The notes under the pieces: generated by a model | The model's database searches: none | What the model was told of the DNA's origin: nothing | The model's input: the letters and a program-made list of their open reading frames with translations, nothing else | Translations under genes and position numbers: made by a program | Source: Nitrospirae bacterium RBG_13_39_12 | Lineage (GTDB): Bacteria > Nitrospirota > Thermodesulfovibrionia > Thermodesulfovibrionales > SM23-35 | NCBI GenBank assembly: GCA_001805125.1 | Contig: MHEF01000103.1 | Coordinates: 7,156 to 39,850, forward strand | Length of the DNA: 32,695 nucleotides | Direction of reading: 5' to 3' | Shown here: positions 15,780 through 23,946 of the stretch, piece by piece | Numbering within the stretch: position 1 is the stretch's first letter | Layout: the number at the start of each line of letters is the position of its first letter

Positions 15780-16319
15780 TTAGTCTGCATATAAGTCCTT
15801 GGAGTAAATGGCCTGTCCACTCGAATCCTGTGCAAAGAGTCTAATAAAACCACCACCTGCAGCATTGCTGCAGGTTATTTTTCCAGGAACTGGGGCACCA
15901 AATTGCCACAAGTAACCAGGAGTGGTTCCCCAGGGAGACATCTCTCTCTGAGCAGTCTGTTTTGTATTTACATATTGACTGCACAATCCATTATTCAAAA
16001 ATAAAAGTTGACCGAGTGCTGAATTATTCATATCGAAATCCGACTGAATTACTCCATCCCCATCAGTATCAACTTCATAAAGCTGTCCTTGAACTCCAGT
16101 GCCATCAGCACGCCCTTTTAAAGCTGAGTGGAGCCACGCCTGTAATTCTGACTCTGAGGCAGAAGCAGCCCTTAATACCGCCCCTTTCCTTGCCCTGTTT
16201 TGTATACCTAAAAAACCGGGGATCGCTATTGCAGCCAGGATAGTAATAATTGCAATAACAACAAGCAGTTCAATCAAAGCAAAACCCTTACCTCGCTGGC
16301 GATTCATTAGCCTCGACAT
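15780..16319 (-). CDS. Type IV pilin, pilin 2 (paralogue of pilin 1)
   Basis: The 179-residue prepilin has leader MSRLMNRQRGKG, cleaved before F13, then FALIELLVVIAIITILAAIAIPGFLG, with E17 as the mature E5. It is closely similar to the pilin at 23061-23612: both share RKGAV, LKGR, QGQLYEVDT, GDGVIQS, DMNNS, KQT and EMSPW. Residues 84-91 (DTDGDGVI) have the spacing of an EF-hand or dockerin calcium loop. Two cysteines in the C-terminal part could form a disulfide. The SD is strong (GAGGAGG). The gene sits between GT2 and rfbF on the same strand. I found no convincing sigma-54 site before it. Confidence 0.92.
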   Translation of the reverse strand: MSRLMNRQRGKGFALIELLVVIAIITILAAIAIPGFLGIQNRARKGAVLRAASASESELQAWLHSALKGRADGTGVQGQLYEVDTDGDGVIQSDFDMNNSALGQLLFLNNGLCSQYVNTKQTAQREMSPWGTTPGYLWQFGAPVPGKITCSNAAGGGFIRLFAQDSSGQAIYSKDLYAD

Positions 16320-16444
16320 CTTTTCCTCCTCTCTTTAGAAAAAAGATGGCATTGTTCCCACCGCTAGCTTTCATCTATAACAAGTAACAGCGAATTTTGC
16401 TGAGAATCTTTGTTTTTTGCAACGCCATTCATTTCTAAATATTT

Positions 16445-17422
16445 TCAATTCTCTGGTAAACCGGTATCTTTTCTCTCATGGTTAAATTCTTCTCTAATGA
16501 CAAACAAAGGCCTATGTTTTATCTCTACATAAAGTCGACCTATATATTCGCCTATTAACCCTATAAAGAAGAGTTGCAAACCGCCAAGAGCCAGAATAGG
16601 GAGCAATGTAGAAGCCCAACCCGGTATGAATTTATCAGTAAAGATTTTAATATATAAAACCCATAACGCTCCTGAAAGAGACAACATGGATATAAATATA
16701 CCAATAATAGAGGTTAATCTTAAAGGGAAATAAGTGAATGAAACAATCCCGTCAATGCTTAGAGAAAATAAAGAGCTAATATTAAATTTTGATTGTCCAG
16801 CCTTTCTGTTTTCACGTTTATAAAACACGGTAGCATATCGGGACTCAAGTTGTAAAACCATAGCCCGAATAAGACGGTTCCTCTCAGGAAGAGCGTTAAA
16901 CTCTCGTAATAATTGTTTTGACATAAGCCTAAAGTCTCCGTGATTGAATACGATATTAACACCCATCAATTTCATCAGTCTATAATAATTCTCAGAAAAG
17001 AATCTTTTTATGAATGAATCTGAAGATCGGTCCTCACGAACACCTAGAACCAGATCATATCCCTGTTCAAACCAAGTTATCATTTCTTCAATCTTCTCCG
17101 GTGGATCCTGAAGATCTGCATCTATGGTTACAACTGCATCCCCTTTAGAATGAAATAAACCCGCAGAAATTGATCCCTGGAAACCAAAATTACGTCTCAA
17201 AGAAATTATTCTAGTATATGGGTCATAAACAAAGATGTTCCTTAAGACCTGTAAAGTATTATCTGTTGATCCATTATCTATATATATCAGTTCATAATTT
17301 GAAATCTTTCTGGAGGAAAGTAAATTTTTAAGTACATTAGTTATTCTATCGTGAGTTGCTCTTAAAACCTCTTCCTCGTTGTGGCATGGAATAACTATAG
17401 ATAATAAGTCAATCTTTCTCAT
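16445..17422 (-). CDS. Membrane-anchored family 2 glycosyltransferase (GtrB/polyprenyl-phosphate sugar synthase type)
   Basis: The 325-residue enzyme starts LLSIVIPCHNEEEVLRAT. It has LIYIDNGSTDNT, the metal-binding VVTIDADLQDPPE and the acceptor motif NHGDFRLMSKQ. Two hydrophobic hairpins follow at about 230-255 and 268-295, with the GEYIGRLYVEIKHRPLFVI tail. This architecture loads a sugar from a nucleotide donor onto undecaprenyl phosphate at the inner face of the membrane, for later transfer outside by GT-C enzymes such as the two large membrane proteins upstream. It overlaps the methyltransferase by 14 bases. The identity of the sugar is unknown. Confidence 0.9.
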   Translation of the reverse strand: MRKIDLLSIVIPCHNEEEVLRATHDRITNVLKNLLSSRKISNYELIYIDNGSTDNTLQVLRNIFVYDPYTRIISLRRNFGFQGSISAGLFHSKGDAVVTIDADLQDPPEKIEEMITWFEQGYDLVLGVREDRSSDSFIKRFFSENYYRLMKLMGVNIVFNHGDFRLMSKQLLREFNALPERNRLIRAMVLQLESRYATVFYKRENRKAGQSKFNISSLFSLSIDGIVSFTYFPLRLTSIIGIFISMLSLSGALWVLYIKIFTDKFIPGWASTLLPILALGGLQLFFIGLIGEYIGRLYVEIKHRPLFVIREEFNHERKDTGLPEN

Positions 17423-18155
17423 ATTTTTTCGCTATAGCAAAAACACTAATTCCTACTGCTAGATTTATACCTATTGATAGAATCATATTTTCGAATTTAA
17501 GTAAATATTCTAAAGCCTTGTTTAAAAATAAACCTACTTCGCGTAACTGATCCCCTGATTTCCTGCTTCCTTGCAAAAAAAACTTCTGAAAGAGTCTGAC
17601 CAAGCTTAGTGGAAAGAATAAACTGAAATTCCAGTACGAACTTCTCTCTATTATAAAACCACTTTCCGTTAAAACTCTGCACAGACCTGATTTGGAATAT
17701 CTCCTGTAGTGATGATTGATTTCATCATGCTCACTCCATAAAAATTTAAACGCAGGTACAAATATAAATAATTTACCGTTCGGCTTTAATATTCTGTACC
17801 ATTCGGAAAGAGCTTTGTATTCATCTTTAATATGCTCCAAAATATCAGAAGCAATAATAACATCAATTTTTTGATCTTTGAACCCTGTTTTTTCTGCATC
17901 AGCAACACGGACATTGTTGATTCCTTTTTGCCTGCAAATTTCAACTGCATTTTTATCAATTTCAACACCCTCAAGGTTTTTAAAACCTCTAGCCATTAAG
18001 AATCCTATCAATGCACCACCGGAACACCCAGCATCCAAAATATCAACATTTCTGTCATAATCTTTTATCAACCTAAATATCATATCCCTTCGCCCCTTAA
18101 ACAGCCAATAGTTTCCCTCTAATTCGTGATACTTCGAGGCATAAAAATGTTCCAT
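17409..18155 (-). CDS. Class I SAM-dependent methyltransferase
   Basis: The 248-residue protein carries motif I VDILDAGCSGGALIGFL. An acidic residue after the next strand (GVEIDK) binds the SAM ribose, and DVIIASDILEHIKDEYKAL and LKPNGKLFIFVPAF follow, as in Methyltransf_11/23 enzymes. Its last third has a hydrophobic stretch that may bind the membrane surface. The start ATG overlaps the previous gene's TAA by one base (TAATG), and the end overlaps the GT2. In this setting methylation of a sugar or a lipid-linked glycan is plausible; the substrate is not evident. Confidence 0.87.
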   Translation of the reverse strand: MEHFYASKYHELEGNYWLFKGRRDMIFRLIKDYDRNVDILDAGCSGGALIGFLMARGFKNLEGVEIDKNAVEICRQKGINNVRVADAEKTGFKDQKIDVIIASDILEHIKDEYKALSEWYRILKPNGKLFIFVPAFKFLWSEHDEINHHYRRYSKSGLCRVLTESGFIIERSSYWNFSLFFPLSLVRLFQKFFLQGSRKSGDQLREVGLFLNKALEYLLKFENMILSIGINLAVGISVFAIAKKYEKD

Positions 18156-19144
18156 TATGTTTTTTTACCAAGATTCTCAAAGTGTTTATTGTACCACTCA
18201 ATTGTTTCTTTAAGTCCCTCACTTACAGAATAGAGCGGTTTCCACTTAAGAGTTCCCCTTGCCTTTTCAGAGGAAAGGTACTGTTTACGTATTTCTCCTT
18301 TAGCCTGATTTAATATGATTGGGTTTAAATCCAGGCGGTTCATCAATAAAAGTATTTCCTTCGTTATTTCTAAAACGGTCATTGGTGTGTCGTTTCCAAA
18401 ATTAAAAACCCCTCCCATGATATTATCATCACTCATCTTTTCTGCAAGTAATATGTATGCCTTAGCCGCATCTTTTATATAAAAATAGTCTCTCAAATAT
18501 TTACCGTCGCTCCTAATAATCGGTCTTTCATTGTAAAACACAGAGCGGATAGTTCCAGGAACGATCCTATTAAAGTTAAGATCTCCACCCCCAAACAGAT
18601 TGCCACACCTTGTTACACATACAGGCAAACTATAAGAATAAAAATACATCTGTGCAATTAAATCAGCACAACTTTTTGACACGTCATATGGATTTCTTCC
18701 TTTTAGTGGCATATCTTCTGTGTAAGGCAGTTTTTTATGTTCACCATATGCTTTATCGCTTGATGCCACGATTATTTTTTCTATCCTTTTATTTCGTCTG
18801 CATGCCTCCATTAAAGTCCATGTTCCTTTTATGTTTGATTCAAATGTAGAGATCGGACTGTTATTCGCAATTGGCACAATAGTCTGTGCTCCGAGATGGA
18901 AAACGAATTCCACCTCATATTCATTTAATGCTCTTTCAACCACATGGTAATCCTCTAAACTCCCTGAAATGATATTTATCCTATCTATAAGACCATCTCT
19001 GTAAACTCTCGACCCAGGGACATAGTCTCTCACCAGACCTACTACGTTTGCCTTAAGGTTTATTAACTCTTCAGTAAGCCAAGAGCCCAATAGCCCTGTA
19101 CACCCAGTTACAAAGACATTTTTGTTGCGCCAGTTGCTTTGCAC
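18155..19144 (-). CDS. SDR sugar-nucleotide 4,6-dehydratase (CDP-glucose 4,6-dehydratase-like)
   Basis: From the GTG at 19144 the protein has 329 residues, beginning MQSNWRNKNVFVTGCTGLLGSWL with the NAD-binding glycine motif. VASSDKAYGEHK carries the Asp-Lys pair seen in CDP-glucose dehydratases, and YDVSK is the catalytic Tyr/Lys motif. RCGNLFGGGDLNFNRIVP also matches that group. With RfbF it would give CDP-4-keto-6-deoxyglucose. I chose GTG because AAGGAG lies at 19152-19157. The alternative TTG at 19168 falls within the -10 box of a good promoter (19168-19195). It heads a tight SDR-methyltransferase-GT2 operon. A GDP-mannose or UDP-sugar substrate cannot be ruled out. Confidence 0.83.
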   Translation of the reverse strand: MQSNWRNKNVFVTGCTGLLGSWLTEELINLKANVVGLVRDYVPGSRVYRDGLIDRINIISGSLEDYHVVERALNEYEVEFVFHLGAQTIVPIANNSPISTFESNIKGTWTLMEACRRNKRIEKIIVASSDKAYGEHKKLPYTEDMPLKGRNPYDVSKSCADLIAQMYFYSYSLPVCVTRCGNLFGGGDLNFNRIVPGTIRSVFYNERPIIRSDGKYLRDYFYIKDAAKAYILLAEKMSDDNIMGGVFNFGNDTPMTVLEITKEILLLMNRLDLNPIILNQAKGEIRKQYLSSEKARGTLKWKPLYSVSEGLKETIEWYNKHFENLGKKT

Positions 19145-19167
19145 CTTAATTCTCCTTTTATTTAACA

Positions 19168-19195
19168 ATTATATCCTTATCACTCTTTAAATCAA
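19168..19195 (-). promoter_or_regulatory. Sigma-70 promoter of the SDR-methyltransferase-GT2 operon
   Basis: Minus strand: TTGATT (19190-19195), a 16-base spacer and a perfect TATAAT (19168-19173). Transcription would begin near 19161, giving a short leader that contains the AAGGAG before the GTG at 19144. This supports separate expression from the membrane protein upstream. Confidence 0.6.
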
Positions 19196-19271
19196 TATAA
19201 TTGTTTATTATATCTTGCTTTTTTTGTTTGATAAAAGATTTTTATCGTAAATCACAATGATACATCATTAT

Positions 19272-21086
19272 TTATTCATTATTCCCTAATTCTAATGCCC
19301 TTTGATACAACAAACTGCTTTTTTCTTTATCTCCTCTCTTTTCATATGCCAATGCAAGATTATTAAATAGATAAGGTTTTTTATTTATACTTATTGCTTT
19401 TTCAAATATTTCTATTGCAGAATCAATCTGATTAATTTTTATATATTGAACACCAAGATTATTGAGCAAGACTACTGATGACGGGAATAATTTTACAGCT
19501 TCCTCGAATATTTCTATGGCTTTCTCGGTTTGCCCCATAGCACTGTATGTCCTTCCAAGTTTGTTCAGGATATCTAGATGTAATTGTGGGTTGAGCTTTC
19601 CTGTCAGGGCTTGTTTTAAATAAACAACAGCGTTTTTATAATTGCCGAGTCTATATTGAACATCTCCCAGATTAAAATAAACAGCGGTATAATTATGATT
19701 CGCCTTTAACGATTTATTAAACAGCTCAACAGCTATGTCATATTTTTTTCTCTCTTTAAAGACAACTCCAAGATTGTTATATGCCCGTGCATTATTAGGA
19801 GCCTTTGTTATTACATCCTGCCATAAAAACTGCGGATCTCGCCAAACGTTGTTTCTGCTATAAGTACTAAGCGATAGTACAGAAACCAGAACGACGACTA
19901 AACTAATCTTTATCTTTCTTGACAACAGGATTTGATCAAGTGCTGCTGCACAGGCTATAAAAAACCCTACTGATGGAAGGTATACCCTGTGTTCATTAAT
20001 AACATCGCGTATGGGGATGATGCTCGATTCAACAGAAAGAGCAAGAAAAAACCAAGCGATAGCGAAAGATATAAGTTTTGCTCTTTTATATGTCCAGATA
20101 GCAATAGCAATAAAAAAGAGTATCGTAATGAGAGATAAAAATATTTCAAGAGAAAACATGGTCTTATAAATTTTATAGTCATAGTCAAAGTTTAAATTAA
20201 CAGGAAAAAATAATAGTCTTATATATGTGATAATCACCCTGAACTGTGTTATTACATAATCCGTCCTTGATATATTAGTTGTTTCTCTTGACATATAATC
20301 AATATCGGTCAAGATATCATTTACGGATTTTTCGAGATTAACAGATCCCCCAAAAAATATTAATAATATAAGCAGAATCGGCAGGAAGAATATAGCTATC
20401 TTTAATCTTTTACGCTCTAAATTGAAAAAGTATAATTCGCACATAATGATTGCAAAAGGTAGTGTCAGTGCAATTTCTTTTGTTTTCATGGCAAGAATAG
20501 CAGTCAAAAAAGAAAGAAAATAAAATGTCAGGGTTGGAGCTGAAAAAAACTTAGTTTTATCATTTGCTCCTGTTTTCAGGCTAAGTCTTGCCTTTAGATA
20601 AAAAACTATTGATGTAAGGTAGAACATTGTAGCCATAGAGGTAAATCTCTGGACGATGTAAGTAACAGCCTGCGTCTGTATTGGATGTGAAACAAACATA
20701 AAAGAGGCTGTAAAGGCAATAAATTCCTTTGAAAGCTCGGAATCACTCATTTTTGGAGTTTTAAAAATAAGTGTTACAAAATAGTAAACCAAAAAAGCAT
20801 TAATAATATGGATAAAAACATTTAATATGTGATAACTGAAGACATTCAATCCTCCAATAGAATAATTTAAAGCAAAGCTCAATAAACCAACATATCGTCT
20901 GCTGGATATATTGGTAAATGATTCTGACAGGGTTTTTATCGTTTCATTTTCAACAATAGTACCTCTGTCATCATAAACAAAAGGGGAATAAAGAATGTTT
21001 GAATAAATAATTGCGCCAAGTAAAGAAATCCCTAAAACCCCTAATATGACAATCTTTCTTTTGTTTGATGCAGGAATCAGGATCAT
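19272..21086 (-). CDS. Multi-span membrane protein with C-terminal TPR repeats (TMTC/PMT-like, GT-C fold candidate)
   Basis: This 604-residue protein has about ten hydrophobic spans in residues 1-400 and then five or six TPR repeats (about 425-600). The first external loop carries SPFVYDDRGTIVEN, with the acidic pair typical of GT-C transferases of the PMT/TMTC group. FSYHILNVFIHIINAFLVYYF and FMFVSHPIQTQAVTYIVQR are family landmarks. Related eukaryotic TMTCs O-mannosylate secreted proteins; bacterial members are mostly uncharacterised. Its place between two pilins and beside lipid-linked sugar genes suggests transfer of a glycan to a periplasmic protein, perhaps pilin. That is inference, and no activity is shown. 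Confidence 0.8.
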   Translation of the reverse strand: MILIPASNKRKIVILGVLGISLLGAIIYSNILYSPFVYDDRGTIVENETIKTLSESFTNISSRRYVGLLSFALNYSIGGLNVFSYHILNVFIHIINAFLVYYFVTLIFKTPKMSDSELSKEFIAFTASFMFVSHPIQTQAVTYIVQRFTSMATMFYLTSIVFYLKARLSLKTGANDKTKFFSAPTLTFYFLSFLTAILAMKTKEIALTLPFAIIMCELYFFNLERKRLKIAIFFLPILLILLIFFGGSVNLEKSVNDILTDIDYMSRETTNISRTDYVITQFRVIITYIRLLFFPVNLNFDYDYKIYKTMFSLEIFLSLITILFFIAIAIWTYKRAKLISFAIAWFFLALSVESSIIPIRDVINEHRVYLPSVGFFIACAAALDQILLSRKIKISLVVVLVSVLSLSTYSRNNVWRDPQFLWQDVITKAPNNARAYNNLGVVFKERKKYDIAVELFNKSLKANHNYTAVYFNLGDVQYRLGNYKNAVVYLKQALTGKLNPQLHLDILNKLGRTYSAMGQTEKAIEIFEEAVKLFPSSVVLLNNLGVQYIKINQIDSAIEIFEKAISINKKPYLFNNLALAYEKRGDKEKSSLLYQRALELGNNE

Positions 21087-21158
21087 ATTTACTATTCCCT
21101 TTTAATAACTATTCATTTAAAAACCTTGGGTTTCGAAGACTATCTTTATGTCTGTAAA

Positions 21159-23009
21159 TTAGCGGGGTATTCCTTTATTTTTTAATGCCTTATCAGACGA
21201 TTTTTTCTGCTTGGCAAACTCTTCGTCTATCTCTTTAATCTTCTGCATAAGGTCTGGGTCTTTCCATGTTTCGGCAGCATACTTATAAGCCTTCAGTGCA
21301 TCTTCGGTTCTTCCTATTTTTGAGAAAATATACCCGAGAGAAATAAGGTGTCTGGGATTAACCCCGTCATACAATGCTGAAGAGGCAGTCTTAGCAATAA
21401 GCAAATCATACACATCATTTTTAGGCATTTTAAATTTAGATATTACTTCTTTATTACAATTTGTATCCTTAACAAATATGATACTCATATGATCATAATA
21501 TACCGGTACCCATTTATTGCTCTCGGCAAGTTCAAGGATTAAAGGAGTTACATTGCCGTAAACATCTGTAATAGACAAGAAAATAAAATTTATTTTATAG
21601 TGCTTTAAGATTACCGCCCATAAAGGTAACTTCTCATTCTTTGTTTTGATACCTTTAACTTTTTTCTTAGCTTCTCCTATCATTCCGTATTCATCCATTA
21701 CAGCCCTATTCAATGCCCGTGTATCAATAAAATTTTTTATGGGATAAAGTCTCCAGGTAATATATCCCCCATATCCGTAGTCATTAAACATATTCCCCTG
21801 TATTTTGTTCTTTTCAATGAAATCTACTGCTACCACCGGAACACTAAGCTCTTTCGCTATTTCTAATTTGATATTATATTTTAAGCTACCGAACAGAAAA
21901 AACAGTGAAGAAAAGAGTGTAAAAAAAGCCAATGTGTACCTGATATTTTTATGAAAATCCTCTGAAAACCTTCTATCAATTAAATTTTTTATAAAAATAT
22001 CAAACTCTTTTCCAATAATCATAGAGGCTACTACTGCATAAAAAATTCCATACCGAGAAGCTTTAATGCTCATAATAAAAAACCCAGTTAGAAGTATTAC
22101 ATGAATTAATTCAAGTTTCCTGTTCCTTAAAATTAATATCAGAGGAAACATCGCAGCAATACTGAAGTATGCATAACTAAAAGGGCGAAACTTGTAAATA
22201 AAAACATGCAATGGTGAAATATATTCCTGTATCCCCTCCTGAAATATATTATATTTGGATGAAAATGCCATAAAAAAAGAATCCCACCCCGAGGGGTTCA
22301 TAAATGAGGCAATAATTGCTAAACCGGTTGCACTATAAAAAATTTTCATTTCACGTTTTGTAAAATTACTTTTCCTTAAAAATACTTTAATCACTTCTCC
22401 CAATATAAACACCGAAATAATGATCACACCGAGGATAAATCCTCCGTGCATATTTGACCATAGAAGCATTACAGGCACAATAAAAAATAGTGTTTTGTTT
22501 TTTCTATCCCTAAAATCCTCGAGAAGAAAAAGTATAACTGAAGTGAAAAGTATCGAAAAAAGAACAGGTCTTTCGCCAAGAGACTTCATTGTCATCATGA
22601 ATAAAGCAAAAACAAAAATAAAGGATATATAGAATTTGACTCCAGACCTTTTCAGTTGCCAGAAAACAATCAATACAGTCATAAAAAGGATTGCAGCTCT
22701 CATAAAAATTATGCCTGTTGGCCCTGTATAATTAAAGATAAGGTAAAATAGGACCTGAGCAAGCCAGTATTGTTTTAAGAAGAAGTGTTCTCTTTCAGGA
22801 AAAATATTCTTGTTTTCTTCCATTGTTGAGGTAAAAGAAAAAGGATCCTCCTCCGGGAGATGCCCTTCGGTTAGAATGTATCTTCCTGTTGAAATATGCC
22901 ACCAGAAGTCATAATCCCAGAGTTTTATTGTAAGATAGTTATACAGGAAAGCAGAAAATAATATAAGAAAAATAAGCAGAACTATAATTTTAATAGATTT
23001 GTTTTTCAT
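21159..23009 (-). CDS. Large multi-span membrane protein, GT-C-like, with short TPR tail
   Basis: This 616-residue protein has a signal-anchor start and about ten spans in residues 1-380, then a soluble domain and one or two TPR-like helices near 555-595 (HLISLGYIFSKIGRTEDALK). The first external loop contains LWDYDFWWHISTGRYI and DPFSFTS, a signature I know from bacterial GT-C-type membrane proteins. NMFNDYGYGGYITWRLYP and FIDTRALN follow, as in the same group. The molecular role is unproven; a lipid-linked sugar transferase is the best guess. It starts right after pilin 1, separated by a perfect 12-bp hairpin (23021-23048), and is probably transcribed with it. Confidence 0.72.
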   Translation of the reverse strand: MKNKSIKIIVLLIFLILFSAFLYNYLTIKLWDYDFWWHISTGRYILTEGHLPEEDPFSFTSTMEENKNIFPEREHFFLKQYWLAQVLFYLIFNYTGPTGIIFMRAAILFMTVLIVFWQLKRSGVKFYISFIFVFALFMMTMKSLGERPVLFSILFTSVILFLLEDFRDRKNKTLFFIVPVMLLWSNMHGGFILGVIIISVFILGEVIKVFLRKSNFTKREMKIFYSATGLAIIASFMNPSGWDSFFMAFSSKYNIFQEGIQEYISPLHVFIYKFRPFSYAYFSIAAMFPLILILRNRKLELIHVILLTGFFIMSIKASRYGIFYAVVASMIIGKEFDIFIKNLIDRRFSEDFHKNIRYTLAFFTLFSSLFFLFGSLKYNIKLEIAKELSVPVVAVDFIEKNKIQGNMFNDYGYGGYITWRLYPIKNFIDTRALNRAVMDEYGMIGEAKKKVKGIKTKNEKLPLWAVILKHYKINFIFLSITDVYGNVTPLILELAESNKWVPVYYDHMSIIFVKDTNCNKEVISKFKMPKNDVYDLLIAKTASSALYDGVNPRHLISLGYIFSKIGRTEDALKAYKYAAETWKDPDLMQKIKEIDEEFAKQKKSSDKALKNKGIPR

Positions 23010-23020
23010 AAGTAAGGAAC

Positions 23021-23048
23021 CAGGTTAGGGGGCAATCCCCCTAACCTG
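23021..23048 (-). terminator. Perfect 12-bp hairpin between pilin 1 and the GT-C-like gene (no U-tract)
   Basis: CAGGTTAGGGGG (23021-23032), loop CAAT and CCCCCTAACCTG (23037-23048) make a perfect, GC-rich stem, the strongest in the window. On the minus-strand transcript it lies 12 bases after the pilin stop and just 11 bases before the next ATG. It lacks a run of U's, so it is more likely a partial terminator or 3'-end stabiliser that keeps pilin mRNA abundant relative to the distal gene. Confidence 0.65.
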
Positions 23049-23060
23049 ATAAATAGACCT

Positions 23061-23612
23061 TTAGTCTGAATACAAAGTCTTTTGATGAAGGGTTTGTGCA
23101 CTTGAATCTTGTGCTGTTATAGTTATATTTGCCGCATTAGCAGTGTGCGAACAAACTATCGCTCCTGCTGATGTAGCAGTTTGAGATAGCCATAATGAAC
23201 CAGAAGTATTAGCCCATGGGGACATTTCATCCTGTAAAGTCTGTTTTGCAAGTACATACTGGTCACATAATCCATTAGCAGTAGTTAAAAGCGTTCCGAG
23301 CTCAGAGTTGTTCATGTCAACGCCTGACTGAATTACGCCATCTCCGGTAGTGTCAACCTCATAAAGTTGTCCCTGAATACCTGTTCCAGCAGCACGTCCT
23401 TTTAGTGCAGAATTAAGCCAGCCCTGGATATCCGGCTCTGCCGATGAAGCTGCTCTGATAACCGCTCCCTTCCTAGACCTCTCCTGCATACCAAGATAAC
23501 CGGGGATTGCAATTGCGGCAAGTATTCCTATGATTGCAACAACTATGAGCAATTCAATGAGGGTAAAGCCTCTTTCTTCTCTCACCTTCATCTTGTGAAT
23601 AGTCCTGAACAT
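23061..23612 (-). CDS. pilA: Type IV pilin, pilin 1 (probable major pilin, sigma-54 promoter)
   Basis: The 183-residue prepilin has leader MFRTIHKMKVREERG, cut before F16, then FTLIELLIVVAIIGILAAIAIPGYLG, with E20 as the mature E5. The body carries QGQLYEVDTTGDGVIQS and DEMSPWANTSGSLW, with two cysteines late in the protein. It is a close paralogue of the pilin at 15780-16319. The SD AAGGAGG is strong. A sigma-54-type promoter lies 130-145 bases upstream, as in many PilS/PilR-controlled pilA genes, and a stable hairpin follows the stop. Promoter and hairpin together suggest this is the highly expressed subunit. The symbol is given by role, not by orthology proof. Confidence 0.93.
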   Translation of the reverse strand: MFRTIHKMKVREERGFTLIELLIVVAIIGILAAIAIPGYLGMQERSRKGAVIRAASSAEPDIQGWLNSALKGRAAGTGIQGQLYEVDTTGDGVIQSGVDMNNSELGTLLTTANGLCDQYVLAKQTLQDEMSPWANTSGSLWLSQTATSAGAIVCSHTANAANITITAQDSSAQTLHQKTLYSD

Positions 23613-23731
23613 TTCTTACCTCCTTTTTCAGGTTTTTAATTTTAGTGGTCTGTTTCCATGACCACATTCCCACATATTATTTAATACTTTCTACTGGTTT
23701 TTTACATCACCTCCTTTTAACCCATTTGTAC
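23613..23731 (-). promoter_or_regulatory. Long pilin 1 mRNA leader with decoy ribosome site and hairpin
   Basis: The predicted leader of about 119 bases contains AAAGGAGGTGAT (23706-23717), a perfect complement to the usual 16S rRNA 3' end, framed by GGTT/AACC. The ATG there is only two bases from GGAGGTG's core and meets TAA at once. A hairpin GTGGTC/GACCAC (23645-23665, 9-base loop) follows, and then the true SD. This looks like a regulated or standby-site leader. I found no c-di-GMP (GEMM) riboswitch signature in it. Confidence 0.45.
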
Positions 23732-23741
23732 AACAATAATT

Positions 23742-23757
23742 AGCAAACATTATGCCA
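23742..23757 (-). promoter_or_regulatory. Sigma-54 (RpoN)-type promoter of pilin 1
   Basis: Minus strand TGGCATAATGTTTGCT has the invariant GG (-24) and GC (-12) with ten bases between, and matches TGGCA and TTGCT of the consensus TGGCACGNNNNTTGCW. Transcription would start near 23731. No enhancer-binding site for PilR was identified. Confidence 0.75.
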
Positions 23758-23946
23758 GATACAATACAGGATCGATTTCAATAAAATAATATACAAAATA
23801 TTGATAAAAAATAAAAGGATAATCAATATATATTAAAATTACACTTTTTAAACCTTATAGTTTGCGGGCAAATAAAATTTGATATAAGCCTTTCTTTAAC
23901 TATTAAATTGACAAAAAATGTCAGTTTAAACACCAAGTGACCGCTA

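Noticed and set aside
16320..16444. Sigma-54 promoter before pilin 2
   Set aside because: A GG-N10-GC spacing exists (GGTGGGAACAATGC) but the other consensus positions do not match; likely chance.
23702..23707. Mini-gene ATG-TAA after the perfect SD in the pilin leader
   Set aside because: Spacing between SD and ATG is only about two bases, too short for normal initiation; treated as a standby or decoy site instead.
23613..23731. c-di-GMP (GEMM) riboswitch in the pilin leader
   Set aside because: I looked for the GEMM consensus common before pilin genes and did not find its conserved blocks or tetraloop receptor.
23910..23930. Hairpin TGACA/TGTCA after gspG as a terminator
   Set aside because: Only a 5-bp AT-rich stem without a U-tract after it.
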